Below, one piece after another: positions 25,426 to 34,935 of a stretch of 64,000 nt of DNA. This DNA is from Planctomycetota bacterium. Lineage in GTDB: Bacteria > Planctomycetota > Planctomycetia > Pirellulales > Lacipirellulaceae. The stretch spans positions 5,001-69,000 of the forward strand of contig JAJDED010000001.1 in assembly GCA_029259915.1 (NCBI GenBank), written 5' to 3'. How positions within the stretch are numbered: position 1 is the stretch's first letter; each line of letters starts with the position of its first letter. The notes beneath the pieces were generated by a model. The model did no database searches. It was given only the letters and a program-made list of their open reading frames with translations, and was not told the origin of the DNA. Made by a program: the position numbers and the translations under genes.

Positions 25426-27336
25426 ATGGCAGCCGGAGAAAAAATCATTGGCATCGACCTTGGCACTACCAACTCGGTAGTGGCGGTGATGGAAGGCAAA
25501 GAAGCGAAGGTGATTCCCAATCCCGAGGGCAATCGCCTCACGCCGAGCGTTGTTGCCTTTACCGACAAAGAAGAAGTACTCGTTGGCGAGCCTGCGCGCC
25601 GCCAGGCGGTGACCAATCCATCGCGAACCGTTTACTCGATCAAGCGTTTCATGGGTCGAAGGCACAGTGAAGTTGCCTCGGAAGAAAAAATGGTGCCTTA
25701 CGAAATCGTCGGCGGGCCCGAGGATTACGTGAAGGTGAAAGTGAACGACCAAGAATTCACTCCACCGGAAATCTCCGCCAAAACTTTGCGCAAGCTCAAA
25801 GAGTCGGCCGAATCCTATCTTGGCCACACCGTGAACAAGGCCGTCATCACGGTCCCGGCTTACTTTAACGATGCCCAGCGTCAAGCGACCAAAGATGCGG
25901 GGCAGATCGCCGGTTTGGAAGTTGCGCGAATTATCAACGAACCGACGGCAGCTTCGCTGGCTTACGGACTGGACCGCAAGGCCCATGAGAAAATTTGTGT
26001 GTTCGACCTCGGCGGTGGAACGTTCGACGTTTCGATTTTGGAAGTGGCCGACGGTGTGTTTCGGGTGATTTCCACCAATGGCGACACGCACCTGGGCGGC
26101 GACGATTTCGACGAAGAGTTGATCAACTACGTTGCCGACGAATTCAAGAAACAGCAAGGCATTGATCTACGCAGCGATCAGATGGCTCTGCAGCGACTTC
26201 AAGAAGCCTGCGAAAAGGCGAAGAAAGAGCTCAGTTCCGCGCAGTCGACCGACATCAACCTTCCCTTCATTACCGCCGATGCCAGCGGCCCGAAACATCT
26301 GCAGATGAACATCACGCGCGCAGATTTCGAAAAGTTGGTGGACGGTCTCGTGGAGCGCGTTCGCGGACCGGTTGTGCAAGCGATGAAAGACGCCAAACTC
26401 GACCCGAGCGAGATTGACGAAGTCGTGCTCGTGGGTGGTTCGACGCGAATTCCCAAGGTCCAAGCGCTGGTCAAAGAACTTTTCGGCAAAGATCCACACA
26501 AGGGTGTGAATCCCGACGAAGTGGTTGCCGTGGGCGCAGCGATTCAGGGTGGCGTTCTCTCCGGCGAAGTGCAAGACATCTTGCTGCTGGATGTTACTCC
26601 GCTATCGCTGGGAATCGAAACTTTGGGCGGGGTGATGACCAAGCTCGTCGAGCGTAACACCACTATTCCCACAGAACGCAAGCAAGTTTTCAGTACCGCC
26701 GACGACAACCAAACCGCAGTCACGGTACGCGTGTTCCAGGGAGAGCGCGAAATGTGTGCCGACAACCGCTTGCTGGGCCAATTCAATCTCGATGGCATTC
26801 CTTCGGCTCCGCGCGGCGTGCCGCAGATCGAAGTTCGGTTTGATATCGACGCCAACGGTATTCTCAACGTCTCGGCCAAAGATCTGGGCACGGGCAAGGA
26901 GCAATCGGTCCAGATCGAGCAATCGAGCGGCCTGAGCGAAGATGAAATCAATCGGATGCAAGAAGACGCCTCCTCCCACGCGGAAGAGGACAAGAAGAAA
27001 CGTGAATTGATCGAGGCGCGTAACGAGGCCGATTCGCGTTGCTACCAACTCGAAAAGCTAATCAAAGAACAAGGCGACAAGCTAGCTGAAGCCGACAAGA
27101 CATCGCTGGAAGGGGCGATCAGCAAAGTGCGCGAAGCCGCCGCAGGCGAAGATTCCGAGGCGATCAAGTCGGCCATCAGCGAACTGGAAGCTGCGTCGCA
27201 CGCAATGAGCGAAGCGCTCTACAAATCGGTAGACCCAGAAGGCGAAGCGACCGGCACAGCCGACGCCGGCGCCGCCGCAGAAGGCGAATCGTCCGACGAC
27301 GATGCGATTGACGCGGAGTTTGAAGTGAAAAGCTAG
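25426..27336 (+). CDS. dnaK: Chaperone DnaK (Hsp70)
   Basis: 636 residues. The ATPase domain carries all Hsp70 signatures: [33 protein letters not shown] [14 protein letters not shown], and [22 protein letters not shown]. The substrate-binding domain has [20 protein letters not shown]. The C-terminal lid is followed by an acidic tail ending [12 protein letters not shown], comparable to the usual EEV tail. It folds proteins with DnaJ and GrpE, which are not encoded in this window. GAGGAGACTGCT precedes the ATG. The next gene is 57 bases downstream on the same strand. Confidence 0.98.
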   Translation: MAAGEKIIGIDLGTTNSVVAVMEGKEAKVIPNPEGNRLTPSVVAFTDKEEVLVGEPARRQAVTNPSRTVYSIKRFMGRRHSEVASEEKMVPYEIVGGPEDYVKVKVNDQEFTPPEISAKTLRKLKESAESYLGHTVNKAVITVPAYFNDAQRQATKDAGQIAGLEVARIINEPTAASLAYGLDRKAHEKICVFDLGGGTFDVSILEVADGVFRVISTNGDTHLGGDDFDEELINYVADEFKKQQGIDLRSDQMALQRLQEACEKAKKELSSAQSTDINLPFITADASGPKHLQMNITRADFEKLVDGLVERVRGPVVQAMKDAKLDPSEIDEVVLVGGSTRIPKVQALVKELFGKDPHKGVNPDEVVAVGAAIQGGVLSGEVQDILLLDVTPLSLGIETLGGVMTKLVERNTTIPTERKQVFSTADDNQTAVTVRVFQGEREMCADNRLLGQFNLDGIPSAPRGVPQIEVRFDIDANGILNVSAKDLGTGKEQSVQIEQSSGLSEDEINRMQEDASSHAEEDKKKRELIEARNEADSRCYQLEKLIKEQGDKLAEADKTSLEGAISKVREAAAGEDSEAIKSAISELEAASHAMSEALYKSVDPEGEATGTADAGAAAEGESSDDDAIDAEFEVKS

Positions 27337-27393
27337 GGGCGCTGTCCGCCGCCACTAATTCTAAATTACTAATCCAATCAGGAGCAAATCGTT

Positions 27394-28266
27394 GTGTCGC
27401 TTTCTCTTGTTCGCCACGAAAAGCTTTCGTTGAAATCGCACTCCGATTTCAACGAAGCTTGGCTTCATGACCAGATTGCCAACGACACGACTTTGCTGGG
27501 ACTGGGCGAGCTTGACTTAATTCAGCGCGAAAGACCGCAGTACTCGGGGGGGCGACTAGATATCCTCCTTGCCGACACTGAACAGAACGTACGCTACGAA
27601 GTTGAAGTCATGCTTGGGGCAACAGATCCGAGCCATATTATACGATGCATCGAGTATTGGGACATCGAGCGACGAATGTATCCTGCCTACGATCACGTGG
27701 CTGTAATTGTTGCTGAGGAAATCACGACTCGCTTTCTCAATGTTATGGGGCTGCTAGCCGGTAGCATTCCCATTATTGCGATTCAGTTGAATGCGCTGAA
27801 GGTCAACGATTCGATTGTACTCGATTTCGTGAAAGTGTTAGACCAACGGGCACTGCGTGAAGACGACACCATAGGAAATGGCGACAAAGAGGATGTTGAT
27901 CGAAGTTGGTGGGAATCGAAAAAAGGCGCCGACAAGGTGCAGGTTTGTGATCGATTGCTCACGCTGGTTCAGGGAGAGACAGATACGACCTATGAACTAC
28001 GATTCAGAAAGGGACGTATTTCTATCAGCTCCAAGGATTCATTCTTTCCTATTGTTGCCTGTTATCCTAAGCTGAAGTTTGTTCGCATTATAATTAAACT
28101 GATTGACGTAAAACCTTGGATGACACGACTTGAAGAGGCTGGACTAGATGCCGACACACCGCGAGATGGTCGCCTCCGTCTACGGCTGACCTTGGCAGAC
28201 ATCGATGATCACAAAGACATTTTAAGTGAACTCATGCGCCAAGCGGTACAAGAAGCAGAAGCTTAA
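27394..28266 (+). CDS. Predicted PD-(D/E)XK-like nuclease-fold protein
   Basis: 290 residues from a GTG start with CAGGAGC eight bases upstream. Residues 45-110 read GRLDILLADTEQNVRYEVEV, then MLGATDPSHIIRCIEYWDIE and HVAVIVAEEITTRFLNV. The Asp in LDIL, the Glu-x-Glu on the next strand and the tight helix after it resemble the core of a PD-(D/E)XK nuclease, though the usual Lys is replaced by Glu (EVEV). The C-terminal half has no clear motif. Function is unknown; the context between dnaK and a toxin-antitoxin pair suggests an acquired accessory gene. The fold call rests on pattern reading only. Confidence 0.6.
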   Translation: MSLSLVRHEKLSLKSHSDFNEAWLHDQIANDTTLLGLGELDLIQRERPQYSGGRLDILLADTEQNVRYEVEVMLGATDPSHIIRCIEYWDIERRMYPAYDHVAVIVAEEITTRFLNVMGLLAGSIPIIAIQLNALKVNDSIVLDFVKVLDQRALREDDTIGNGDKEDVDRSWWESKKGADKVQVCDRLLTLVQGETDTTYELRFRKGRISISSKDSFFPIVACYPKLKFVRIIIKLIDVKPWMTRLEEAGLDADTPRDGRLRLRLTLADIDDHKDILSELMRQAVQEAEA

Positions 28267-28322
28267 TCAAGTGCCCTTGCAGAGTTGTTTGCTAAAGATC
28301 AATATTCCAGTGAGACAAAAAC

Positions 28323-28673
28323 ATGCCAACTTCAATCACCCAACATATCGAAACGCGCGACAGTGTTTGCGGCGGCAAACCGTGCGTGAAAGGTACTCGC
28401 ATTCGCGTATGGGACATTCACGTCTGGCATGATCTGCGTGGCCAGTCGCCCGAGGAGATTGTCGCAGTTTATCCGCAGCTTTCGTTGGCCGACGTCCACG
28501 CAGCCTTGGCCTATTACCTGGATCATCGCATTGATATTCAGGAACAGATTGATGCTGACCAAACTGATATCGCGCAAATGGAAGCGAAGCAAGGGTCCAC
28601 TCAATTTTCTCAATTGCGAGATGAGTTGCTGAAGGGCAAGGACGGCAATGCTGATTCGGTATCATCTGGATGA
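28323..28673 (+). CDS. DUF433-type antitoxin
   Basis: 116 residues. The core SVCGGKPCVKGTRIRVWDIH, then SPEEIVAVYPQLSLADVHAA and LAYYLDH, is the DUF433 domain, a winged-helix-like DNA-binding fold typical of antitoxins paired with PIN-like toxins. The C-terminal 40 residues, probably the toxin-binding arm, are hydrophilic. It would repress its own operon and neutralise the downstream toxin. It overlaps the toxin start by 26 bases. The preceding gene ends 56 bases upstream, so this pair may have its own promoter there or be read through from dnaK. Confidence 0.88.
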   Translation: MPTSITQHIETRDSVCGGKPCVKGTRIRVWDIHVWHDLRGQSPEEIVAVYPQLSLADVHAALAYYLDHRIDIQEQIDADQTDIAQMEAKQGSTQFSQLRDELLKGKDGNADSVSSG

Positions 28674-28977
28674 ACATGTCCACCCGGGCATCGCCATAGG
28701 GTTACGCGCACGGGGCGTTGATGTGACCACGACTGCAGATGTGAGTTTGGCAGGAGCGGACGACGAGAAACAACTCGCTTACGCCACCAGTGAGCAACGC
28801 GTGCTGGTCACCCACGATTGCGATTTTCTCCGACACCATGCCGCAAGCATTGCTCACACGGGAATCGCGTACTGCCACCAAGAAAAATACTCCGTAGGTA
28901 TTTTGCTTCAGATGCTCCTGCTACTGCATGCGTCCGAAGGCAGCGAAGATATGCTGGGACGAGTGGAGTTTCTATGA
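28648..28977 (+). CDS. DUF5615 PIN-like toxin
   Basis: 109 residues. [20 protein letters not shown] carries the first acidic residue of the PIN-like core, [20 protein letters not shown] the next, and [15 protein letters not shown] the THDxDF motif; together they match the DUF5615 family, whose members partner with DUF433 antitoxins. The product is predicted to be a metal-dependent RNase. The TGA overlaps the ATG of clpB (ATGA), an unusual coupling of a toxin to a chaperone gene. An AAGGGCAAGGACGG stretch lies before the start codon. Confidence 0.85.
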   Translation: MLIRYHLDEHVHPGIAIGLRARGVDVTTTADVSLAGADDEKQLAYATSEQRVLVTHDCDFLRHHAASIAHTGIAYCHQEKYSVGILLQMLLLLHASEGSEDMLGRVEFL

Positions 28978-31649
28978 GTAATTTCCGACTCGACAAATTG
29001 ACGACGAAAGCCCAAGAGGCGATCGCCCGTGCGCAGGAGTTGGCTGCGGATGCGGAGAGTCCGCAATTGGAACCGTTGCATTTGCTGGCTGCTTTGGTGG
29101 GAGAGGCTGACGGGGTGGTTCAGCCTTTGCTGGAGCGCATCGGGGCCAATCAATCGCAGTTGCAGCAGATTGTATCTGCGGAACTCAAACACTTGCCGAG
29201 TGCCAGCGGTGGCGCGCCGCCGCAGCTGAGTACGGAACTGGGTAAAGTCCTCGAGGCTTCGCAAAAACAAGCCGCGACGATGCGAGACGAATTCGTATCG
29301 ACCGAGCATCTGTTGTTGGCTCTGACCCAAGTGAAGGGCAAAGTCCTAGAACTGCTAAAGCTCAACGCGATTACCGAGCAGCAGATTCTCGAAGCCCTGC
29401 AATCGGTACGCGGCAGCGCGCGAGTGACTGATCAAGATCCGGAAGTCAAATATCAGTCGCTCGAAAAGTACGGTATCGACTTGGTGGACCGAGCGGAGCA
29501 GGGGAAGCTTGACCCAGTAATCGGGCGCGACCAAGAGATCCGCCGCGTGATCCAGGTGCTTTCGCGACGCACCAAAAACAACCCGGTGCTTATTGGCGAG
29601 CCGGGCGTGGGGAAAACGGCGATCGCCGAGGGGCTTGCATTGCGAATTGTTCAGAGCGACGTTCCGCAAAGCCTCAAGAACAAGCGCGTAGTTGCACTCG
29701 ACATGGGATCACTGATCGCGGGAACCAAGTTCCGTGGCGAATTTGAAGAACGGCTTAAGGCGGTGTTGCGCGAAGTGCAAGATGCTGGAGGCAACGTCGT
29801 ATTGTTCATCGACGAATTGCACACCGTCGTCGGTGCCGGCGCTGCCGAAGGGGGTAGCGACGCGGCCAATTTATTGAAACCGGCGCTCGCACGTGGCGAC
29901 TTACGGTGCATCGGCGCAACCACGCTTGACGAATATCGCAAGTACATCGAGAAAGACGCCGCGTTGGAGCGTCGGTTTCAGCCGGTCTTTGTTGGCCAAC
30001 CGAACATCGAAGACACGATTGCCATCTTGCGCGGTTTGAAGCCTCGCTACGAAGCACACCATAAGGGAGTAAAAATAAAGGATTCGGCGCTGGTTGCTGC
30101 GGCGGAGCTTTCGTCGCGTTATATCACCGATCGGTTTCTGCCCGATAAAGCCATTGATTTGATGGACGAGGCTACGAGTCGATTGGTGATGGAACTGGAA
30201 AGCGTCCCGGGAGAAATCGACCAGGCGCAGCGCAAATTGATGCAGCTGGAATTGGCCGCACGGCAACTGGCCGACGAGACCGAAGAACATGCCCAGCAAC
30301 GCCTGGTGGAAATCAATGCCGAGATGGAGCAACTGAAGCTCGAACTGGCCAACTTGCACGAGCAATGGGAAAGCGAAAAGCTCGGCGTGGGAGATGTCCA
30401 CCAGGTGCGCGAGCGGTTGCAAGAAGCCGATCACAAATACCAAAAACTGGCCGCCTCGGTTAGCGACAAACAATCCGCGGGCGAGCCCGTAGGGGAAGAT
30501 CTCTATCAATCGCTCTACGAGCTCGATTCGCATCGCAAAACGCTGGAAAAACAACTCGAACAACTGGAACAACGACAAACTGAACCGGACGAGGACGCCC
30601 CGCTACGACGCCGACTGCTCCGCCAAGAAGTGGGGCCCGACGAAATCGCCGAAGTGGTTAGCGCTTGGACAGGCGTTCCCGTCACCCGCATGATGGAAAC
30701 CGAACGGGCAAAGCTACTGGTGCTTGAAGAGCGTTTGCACCAGCGTGTGATCGGACAAGACGAAGCGGTCGAAGCGGTCGCCAACGCGGTTCGCCGCAGC
30801 CGGAGCGGTTTGCAAGATCCGCAGCGGCCGATCGGTTCGTTTTTGTTCTGCGGTCCTACGGGTGTGGGTAAAACTGAGCTCTGCAAAACGCTGGCGGAAG
30901 TTTTGTTCGACGACGAACATGCCATGGTACGCATCGACATGAGCGAATTCATGGAGAAACACACCGTGAGTCGATTGATTGGAGCCCCTCCCGGATACGT
31001 CGGATATGAAGAGGGCGGAAAACTGACCGAAGCGGTACGGCGACGTCCCTATTCGGTCGTGCTGCTGGACGAGATCGAGAAAGCACATCGCGACGTTTTC
31101 AATATACTTTTGCAAGTGCTCGACGACGGTCGGCTGACCGACAACCATGGGCACACCGTCGATTTTACTAATACAATCGTCGTGATGACCTCGAACATCG
31201 GCAGCCAGCGCATTCAGCAGATTGCGACCGAGGGCGGTTCGGAATCGGAAATGCGAGAATCGCTGACCGATGCGCTGCGCACCCATTTTCTGCCGGAGTT
31301 TCTCAACCGTGTGGATGACACGATCGTGTTTCATCCGCTGCGTCGCGAACAGGTGGCAAAAATCGTCGGGTTGCAACTCGAAAAGCTGGCAGACATTTTA
31401 GAGAAGCAAGGGCTGTCGCTTGTGGTGACCGAAGCGGCGCGCAATCAAATCGCCGCAGATGGATTCGATCCAGTATTTGGCGCTCGCCCGGTAAAGCGGG
31501 TGATTCAGCAATCGCTGCAGAATCCGCTAGCGACGGAACTGCTCAAAGAGGAGATACCAGAGGGCTCTACAGTCGAAGTCGACTTCGTGGACGGCGAATT
31601 TACGTTCCGAATTGCTGGCGCGATGGAAGCTTCGCTGTCTTCGGTCTGA
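28974..31649 (+). CDS. clpB: ATP-dependent chaperone ClpB
   Basis: 891 residues from the ATG at 28974; the frame extends to 28818 but that part is a shadow of the toxin gene. The Clp N-domain begins [20 protein letters not shown]. The first AAA+ module has [15 protein letters not shown] (about residue 208) and [19 protein letters not shown]; a long coiled-coil middle domain follows at about 400-530, which identifies ClpB rather than ClpA; the second module has [20 protein letters not shown] (about residue 626), [26 protein letters not shown] and [10 protein letters not shown]. It disaggregates proteins with DnaK. No ribosome site is clear before the ATG, so translation may depend on coupling to the toxin gene. 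Confidence 0.97.
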   Translation: MSNFRLDKLTTKAQEAIARAQELAADAESPQLEPLHLLAALVGEADGVVQPLLERIGANQSQLQQIVSAELKHLPSASGGAPPQLSTELGKVLEASQKQAATMRDEFVSTEHLLLALTQVKGKVLELLKLNAITEQQILEALQSVRGSARVTDQDPEVKYQSLEKYGIDLVDRAEQGKLDPVIGRDQEIRRVIQVLSRRTKNNPVLIGEPGVGKTAIAEGLALRIVQSDVPQSLKNKRVVALDMGSLIAGTKFRGEFEERLKAVLREVQDAGGNVVLFIDELHTVVGAGAAEGGSDAANLLKPALARGDLRCIGATTLDEYRKYIEKDAALERRFQPVFVGQPNIEDTIAILRGLKPRYEAHHKGVKIKDSALVAAAELSSRYITDRFLPDKAIDLMDEATSRLVMELESVPGEIDQAQRKLMQLELAARQLADETEEHAQQRLVEINAEMEQLKLELANLHEQWESEKLGVGDVHQVRERLQEADHKYQKLAASVSDKQSAGEPVGEDLYQSLYELDSHRKTLEKQLEQLEQRQTEPDEDAPLRRRLLRQEVGPDEIAEVVSAWTGVPVTRMMETERAKLLVLEERLHQRVIGQDEAVEAVANAVRRSRSGLQDPQRPIGSFLFCGPTGVGKTELCKTLAEVLFDDEHAMVRIDMSEFMEKHTVSRLIGAPPGYVGYEEGGKLTEAVRRRPYSVVLLDEIEKAHRDVFNILLQVLDDGRLTDNHGHTVDFTNTIVVMTSNIGSQRIQQIATEGGSESEMRESLTDALRTHFLPEFLNRVDDTIVFHPLRREQVAKIVGLQLEKLADILEKQGLSLVVTEAARNQIAADGFDPVFGARPVKRVIQQSLQNPLATELLKEEIPEGSTVEVDFVDGEFTFRIAGAMEASLSSV

Positions 31650-31660
31650 CCCGGCCGCGA

Positions 31661-31867
31661 TTAGCGATCGACTTCGGCTAATTCCCACGTTGTGATTAGC
31701 TGCTCGGCACCGGGTGTCATTTCGCGCAACTTGCGCGCGATCTCGACCTTTTCGCTTTGTGTTGCCTTGGCCAAACGAGATCGAAAATGCATCAACTTCT
31801 CCTGCCGCTTACGACGGCGGCGAAGCTCTTTTTGTCGTTCACTGCAACCCACGGAATGTTCTCCCAA
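31661..31867 (-). CDS. Small basic protein, DUF6800-like
   Basis: 68 residues: MGEHSVGCSERQKELRRRRK then RQEKLMHFRSRLAKATQSEK, ending VEIARKLREMTPGAEQLITTWELAEVDR. The ERxxELRRRRxRxxKL start and the RKxxxxTPGAE end resemble a short planctomycete family that I believe is DUF6800, but I cannot confirm the number here. It is predicted to be helical and basic. The gene is convergent with clpB with an 11-base gap between stops. Function is unknown. Confidence 0.7.
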   Translation of the reverse strand: MGEHSVGCSERQKELRRRRKRQEKLMHFRSRLAKATQSEKVEIARKLREMTPGAEQLITTWELAEVDR

Positions 31868-31892
31868 AAATAGATGTTCGTGCCAATCGTTT

Positions 31893-31946
31893 TAGCCGCT
31901 GGCGGGAGCCAGTGGTCCCCCCGGCTTCCGCCGGGGGCTAGGACGC
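31893..31946. repeat. GC-rich palindromic (REP-like) element
   Basis: The plus strand reads AGCCGCTGGCGGGAGCCAGT and then CCCCCCGGCTTCCGCCGGGGG, a compact hairpin. The combination of a CTGGCGGGAGCCAG palindrome and a CCGGCTTCCGCCGG palindrome suggests a repetitive extragenic element. It may also end transcripts on either strand. Confidence 0.65.
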
Positions 31947-32174
31947 AACACTATGCGCCGACCCACTTTTCTACCCCAGGCGCGACGCGACGTCAACGTG
32001 TGCCGGCCAACCGAAACTAGCAGGAAACCAGCAGAAAGCTCAAAGCGGAGATAATCGGGCCAAAATCTCGGCAGCTAGTTGTAGCGACTGAAATGGATTG
32101 TAATCCCGAACAACGCTAAAGTAGATTGCTGTGTGGCGGCATGCGGGAAACGATCAAAGTGGAGAACCGATAAG
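31947..32174. other. Intergenic stretch without a supported gene
   Basis: I see no gene here. A 33-codon frame starting near 31953 is probably chance. The right half should hold the promoter for the membrane-protein genes starting at 32175. Confidence 0.5.
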
Positions 32175-32702
32175 ATGACCAATCGAGGCTGGTTTTGCTT
32201 GGCATTGCGGCTGTTCGGGATCTGACTTTTGATTCAAGCAGTAGAAGCGATTCCCACTCTGATATTTGCCTTCAGTGCAAATGTAGGTGGCCAAAACTTC
32301 ACCTATTCTGCTTATATGGTTCTTTGGCTCATTGGGCGTACAGCGATCGGATTAGTGGTGCTTCTTTTTGCTCCGGCAATTGCTGCTCGGTTCTATCCAA
32401 CCATGGACTCCACAGAGACAACACACCTTGATGATGAGACAAAACCGTTGAAAATTGGCATTCAACTCTTGGCGATATATGCATTGCTCTTAGCCGTTCA
32501 AGCCGCAGCGCGTGTCATTCCTGGGATTCTGTCAGGCAACAATGTAGAATCAGGTCATCTTACGAACTTACTCACTTTTGGGCTCAATCTCGCTTTTGCC
32601 GCCATCTTGTTGTTGGGAAAAGAGCGTATTGTGACTTTCATCGATAAGGTCCGTTACGTTCCAGAAAGAGATGCTTACGAGCCGCCGCCATTGAATGAGT
32701 GA
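32175..32702 (+). pseudogene. Small membrane protein gene with an in-frame TGA
   Basis: From the ATG at 32175, which follows a GGAG ribosome site, the frame reads MTNRGWFCLALRLFGI, meets TGA at 32223-32225, and continues in the same frame as LLIQAVEAIPTLIFAFSANV and then 140 more residues to a stop at 32702. The joined product would have its first membrane helix spanning the TGA, where Trp (TGG) would fit, and further helices at LWLIGRTAIGLVVLLFAPAI, IQLLAIYALLLAVQAA and LTFGLNLAFAAILLLG. A single-base nonsense change is the simplest reading; a TTG restart at 32229 would truncate helix 1. No function is recognised. Confidence 0.7.
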
Positions 32703-32746
32703 GTGAGTGCTGGTCGCCACTTCCTTCGACGTGAGATTAGATTCCG

Positions 32747-32974
32747 ATGACAGCAAACGAATCCAAGAATCACCTGCAGTTCTCTTTGTGGACGTTAATG
32801 GCAATCATGACGGTTGCTTGCGTCATACTTGCAATTCCTGGTGGCTACGTCTTGTTGGCAGTGGGCACAGTCTGGATGCTTATCGGGGCGACAATTGTAT
32901 GGGGTTTGATGAGATTCCAAGCCCCGATTTATCGCTTTCTGTCTGGAGCGAAATTGGAGAAGAAACGTAATTAG
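32747..32974 (+). CDS. Small membrane protein (75 residues)
   Basis: The product has a hydrophilic N-terminus (MTANESKNHL), the pattern LQFSLWTLMAIMTVACVILA, and a second hydrophobic stretch GGYVLLAVGTVWMLIGATIVWG, giving two membrane helices and a basic tail. FSLWTLM-type starts are common in short planctomycete membrane proteins. It lies 44 bases after the preceding membrane-protein gene and may be co-transcribed. No ribosome site stands out. Function is unknown. Confidence 0.6.
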   Translation: MTANESKNHLQFSLWTLMAIMTVACVILAIPGGYVLLAVGTVWMLIGATIVWGLMRFQAPIYRFLSGAKLEKKRN

Positions 32975-33016
32975 CACGTAACTGTTGAAAAGTAAACGCC
33001 CCTGTGTCGATGACGA

Positions 33017-33691
33017 CTAGTGCGCGATTGCCGATGAAGACTGGCAACTGACAATCGCTGGTGCTTCGTGGACGAGCTGGTCGTTCTCGAGGGCTTCGAC
33101 CATGAATAAGGCAAAGTCTGTACGGCGCGTGATGTTGCTCTCGAGGATTGGGTCTCCCACGTGTTGGCTCCACACGGGTAATCCCTGGCTTTCACCCTCT
33201 TCGAGATCGCTGCCGCGTACGACTGTCCAGCGCGTGGGACTGGCAAAGATTCGTCGGCACGCCTCGACTTGGTCCTCGAGGTCTGCGAAACGAACGAACC
33301 GCGCGATCCAGCCGAAAATCCGCACTACCCACAGGAACGTTGGTGAGTAAATATCCCGACCGTCGCGAGTAATGTGCCATCCGCACGAAAAGACCAATCG
33401 AGCGTCCGGGCGCGCATAGTCGAGCACGGCCTGAGCTGTTCCCGACGAGTACTGATGCACACCCCAGGGGACCAACACTGTGAGCACACCGTCGCATCCC
33501 TCGACCGCTTTTTTGATCACTGCGCGATCGTTCGTCGCTCCCGGAATGATCGTGATGTGTCCTTTGAACTGATCGAGTTTCTCAACGCTGCGCTCTCGGC
33601 ACACGCCGACCACCTCGTACCCTCGATCCAACGCGTGCTGCACCATGTATCGACCGAGTTTACCGGAGGCCCCTACGATGCAAACCTTCAT
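33017..33691 (-). CDS. NAD(P)-binding epimerase-like protein (NmrA/SDR type)
   Basis: 224 residues. The start MKVCIVGASGKLGRYMVQHA contains the GxSGKLG-type dinucleotide-binding loop of atypical short-chain dehydrogenases. Later elements are ATNDRAVIKKAVEGCDGVLTVL and ARLVFSCGWHITRDGR. The ATG at 33691 is chosen for its GGAGA ribosome site and because it abuts the Rossmann strand; the frame extends to 33709. No Tyr-x-x-x-Lys catalytic pair is evident, as expected for the NmrA-like group, which bind NAD(P) and may act as sensors or reductases. Substrate is unknown. The gene ends 42 bases before the convergent small membrane protein. Confidence 0.82.
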   Translation of the reverse strand: MKVCIVGASGKLGRYMVQHALDRGYEVVGVCRERSVEKLDQFKGHITIIPGATNDRAVIKKAVEGCDGVLTVLVPWGVHQYSSGTAQAVLDYARPDARLVFSCGWHITRDGRDIYSPTFLWVVRIFGWIARFVRFADLEDQVEACRRIFASPTRWTVVRGSDLEEGESQGLPVWSQHVGDPILESNITRRTDFALFMVEALENDQLVHEAPAIVSCQSSSAIAH

Positions 33692-33738
33692 GAATGTCTC
33701 CGTTTTCAAGCAGAAGCAATTTACTCCAATCCTTTACA

Positions 33739-34170
33739 CTACGGCGGATCGAGGGCATTGACGGTGAAGCAATGCCTGCCCGGCGGGTGGTTCCAAAACA
33801 CCTGCACGTCTGAATTCCGTTCCGACGAGAACGTTACACACAACTCGTAGGTAGTCTCGTCCTTGACAGTGTAAACATAAGGCTGCCCCGATTCCGGATC
33901 GGTCAGATTGATCCTTTCGGATCGCGCTAGCGCCGCTAATTCATCAATAGTTTCGGGCAGTGCACGCTTCAACTTATTTTTGATGTCTGGATCGTGGCAG
34001 AGCGATTGCACCTCGCGGAATATTGTTTGCAGATCTTCGAGCCTCTGACCGTCAAATCGCTGCAGACGGGCCGCCCCGGGCAAACCGACCAAAGCAACAC
34101 CCCAAACGATGGCTACAATGACCACCGTCGACATTGCCACTGAAAACAGCAGATGAATTCTTGTGGTCAT
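33739..34170 (-). CDS. Membrane-anchored protein of unknown function
   Basis: 143 residues with one N-terminal membrane helix (LLFSVAMSTVVIVAIVWGVAL) and a soluble domain with TIFREVQSLCHDPDIKNKLK and YTVKDETTYELCVTFSSERN. The topology suggests a periplasmic domain. Its start overlaps the stop of the DUF5671 gene (ATGA), so the two are coupled and probably act together. I do not recognise the domain. Confidence 0.75.
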   Translation of the reverse strand: MTTRIHLLFSVAMSTVVIVAIVWGVALVGLPGAARLQRFDGQRLEDLQTIFREVQSLCHDPDIKNKLKRALPETIDELAALARSERINLTDPESGQPYVYTVKDETTYELCVTFSSERNSDVQVFWNHPPGRHCFTVNALDPP

Positions 34171-34865
34171 CCTTCTGCCTCCATGTTCGCCTCGCTTCGA
34201 AGCGTAAGCGCCAGATAGAGAACCAAACTTCCAGCAATCAGGAACAGCACACCCGCCTTCAGCAGTAAGCGAACCGTAAGTTGCCCTTCAAGCAGATAAT
34301 AGATCAGTGTTATGGCGTCTCCCGACAGCGTGATTGCGCCGACGAACAATGACAAATACCCCAACCAGCGCCGAATGGCTCCTTTCGCTTTTTCAGGATC
34401 CCGCTGCACTTCGCGCAACAGAAAATGCCACATTATCAAGAAGACTGGAAAAGAGACAATCACCACGGCCAGCTCGGCGCGAATGACCGATAGCGCCTCC
34501 TCCGTCGCAGAATAGCTGGTTCGCCAGGCTGGGTCAGGAAACGCGAAATTGACGTAGGTGAAAAACAGCAGGATCAGGCTAGTCGCCCAAGTAAAGAGTG
34601 AGCCGAATGTGAGCAGGTGGAGAAATCCATCTCGAGCCCGGCGAGGCCAGATGGATCCTGTCGGTTGACCACCGCGAGCAGGGGCAAAACCACCCCCCGC
34701 CGGTTTTGGAATCGGTAGTTCCAGATCGCGAATGCAGAAGACTTCGGCAACGTCCTTATCTTTCCAGCCGGCTGACAACAACAGCTGACGAATCGTTGCG
34801 TGGTCTAATCCCTTATCCCTGGCATGGTCGACAAACTGGATGAGCTTTTCGTCCATTGTTCGCAT
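34167..34865 (-). CDS. DUF5671 membrane protein
   Basis: 232 residues. Residues 1-45 form a helical cytoplasmic part (MDEKLIQFVDHARDKGLDHA, TIRQLLLSAGWKDKDVAEVF) that looks like a ubiquitin-associated-type three-helix bundle. Four membrane helices follow from about residue 78: FLHLLTFGSLFTWATSLILLF with a YVNFAFPDP loop, VIVSFPVFLIMWHFLL, WLGYLSLFVGAITLSGDAIT and VLFLIAGSLVLYLAL. The FLHLLTFGSLFTWA...FPDP pattern matches DUF5671. Function is unknown. It is followed by a coupled single-pass protein. Confidence 0.8.
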   Translation of the reverse strand: MRTMDEKLIQFVDHARDKGLDHATIRQLLLSAGWKDKDVAEVFCIRDLELPIPKPAGGGFAPARGGQPTGSIWPRRARDGFLHLLTFGSLFTWATSLILLFFTYVNFAFPDPAWRTSYSATEEALSVIRAELAVVIVSFPVFLIMWHFLLREVQRDPEKAKGAIRRWLGYLSLFVGAITLSGDAITLIYYLLEGQLTVRLLLKAGVLFLIAGSLVLYLALTLRSEANMEAEG

Positions 34866-34935
34866 TTCGTATAAAACTACACTAGCCGGCGTGACATAAA
34901 CTCTTTACCAGGTCAAAATCCTTTCCACACACGCG

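Noticed and set aside
28818..28973. Extended start of ClpB
   Set aside because: The extension is out-of-frame sequence of the toxin gene; the ATG at 28974 aligns with the normal ClpB N-domain.
32223..32225. Selenocysteine at the in-frame TGA
   Set aside because: No hairpin resembling a bacterial SECIS follows the TGA and the protein has no redox motif; Trp-to-stop mutation is simpler.
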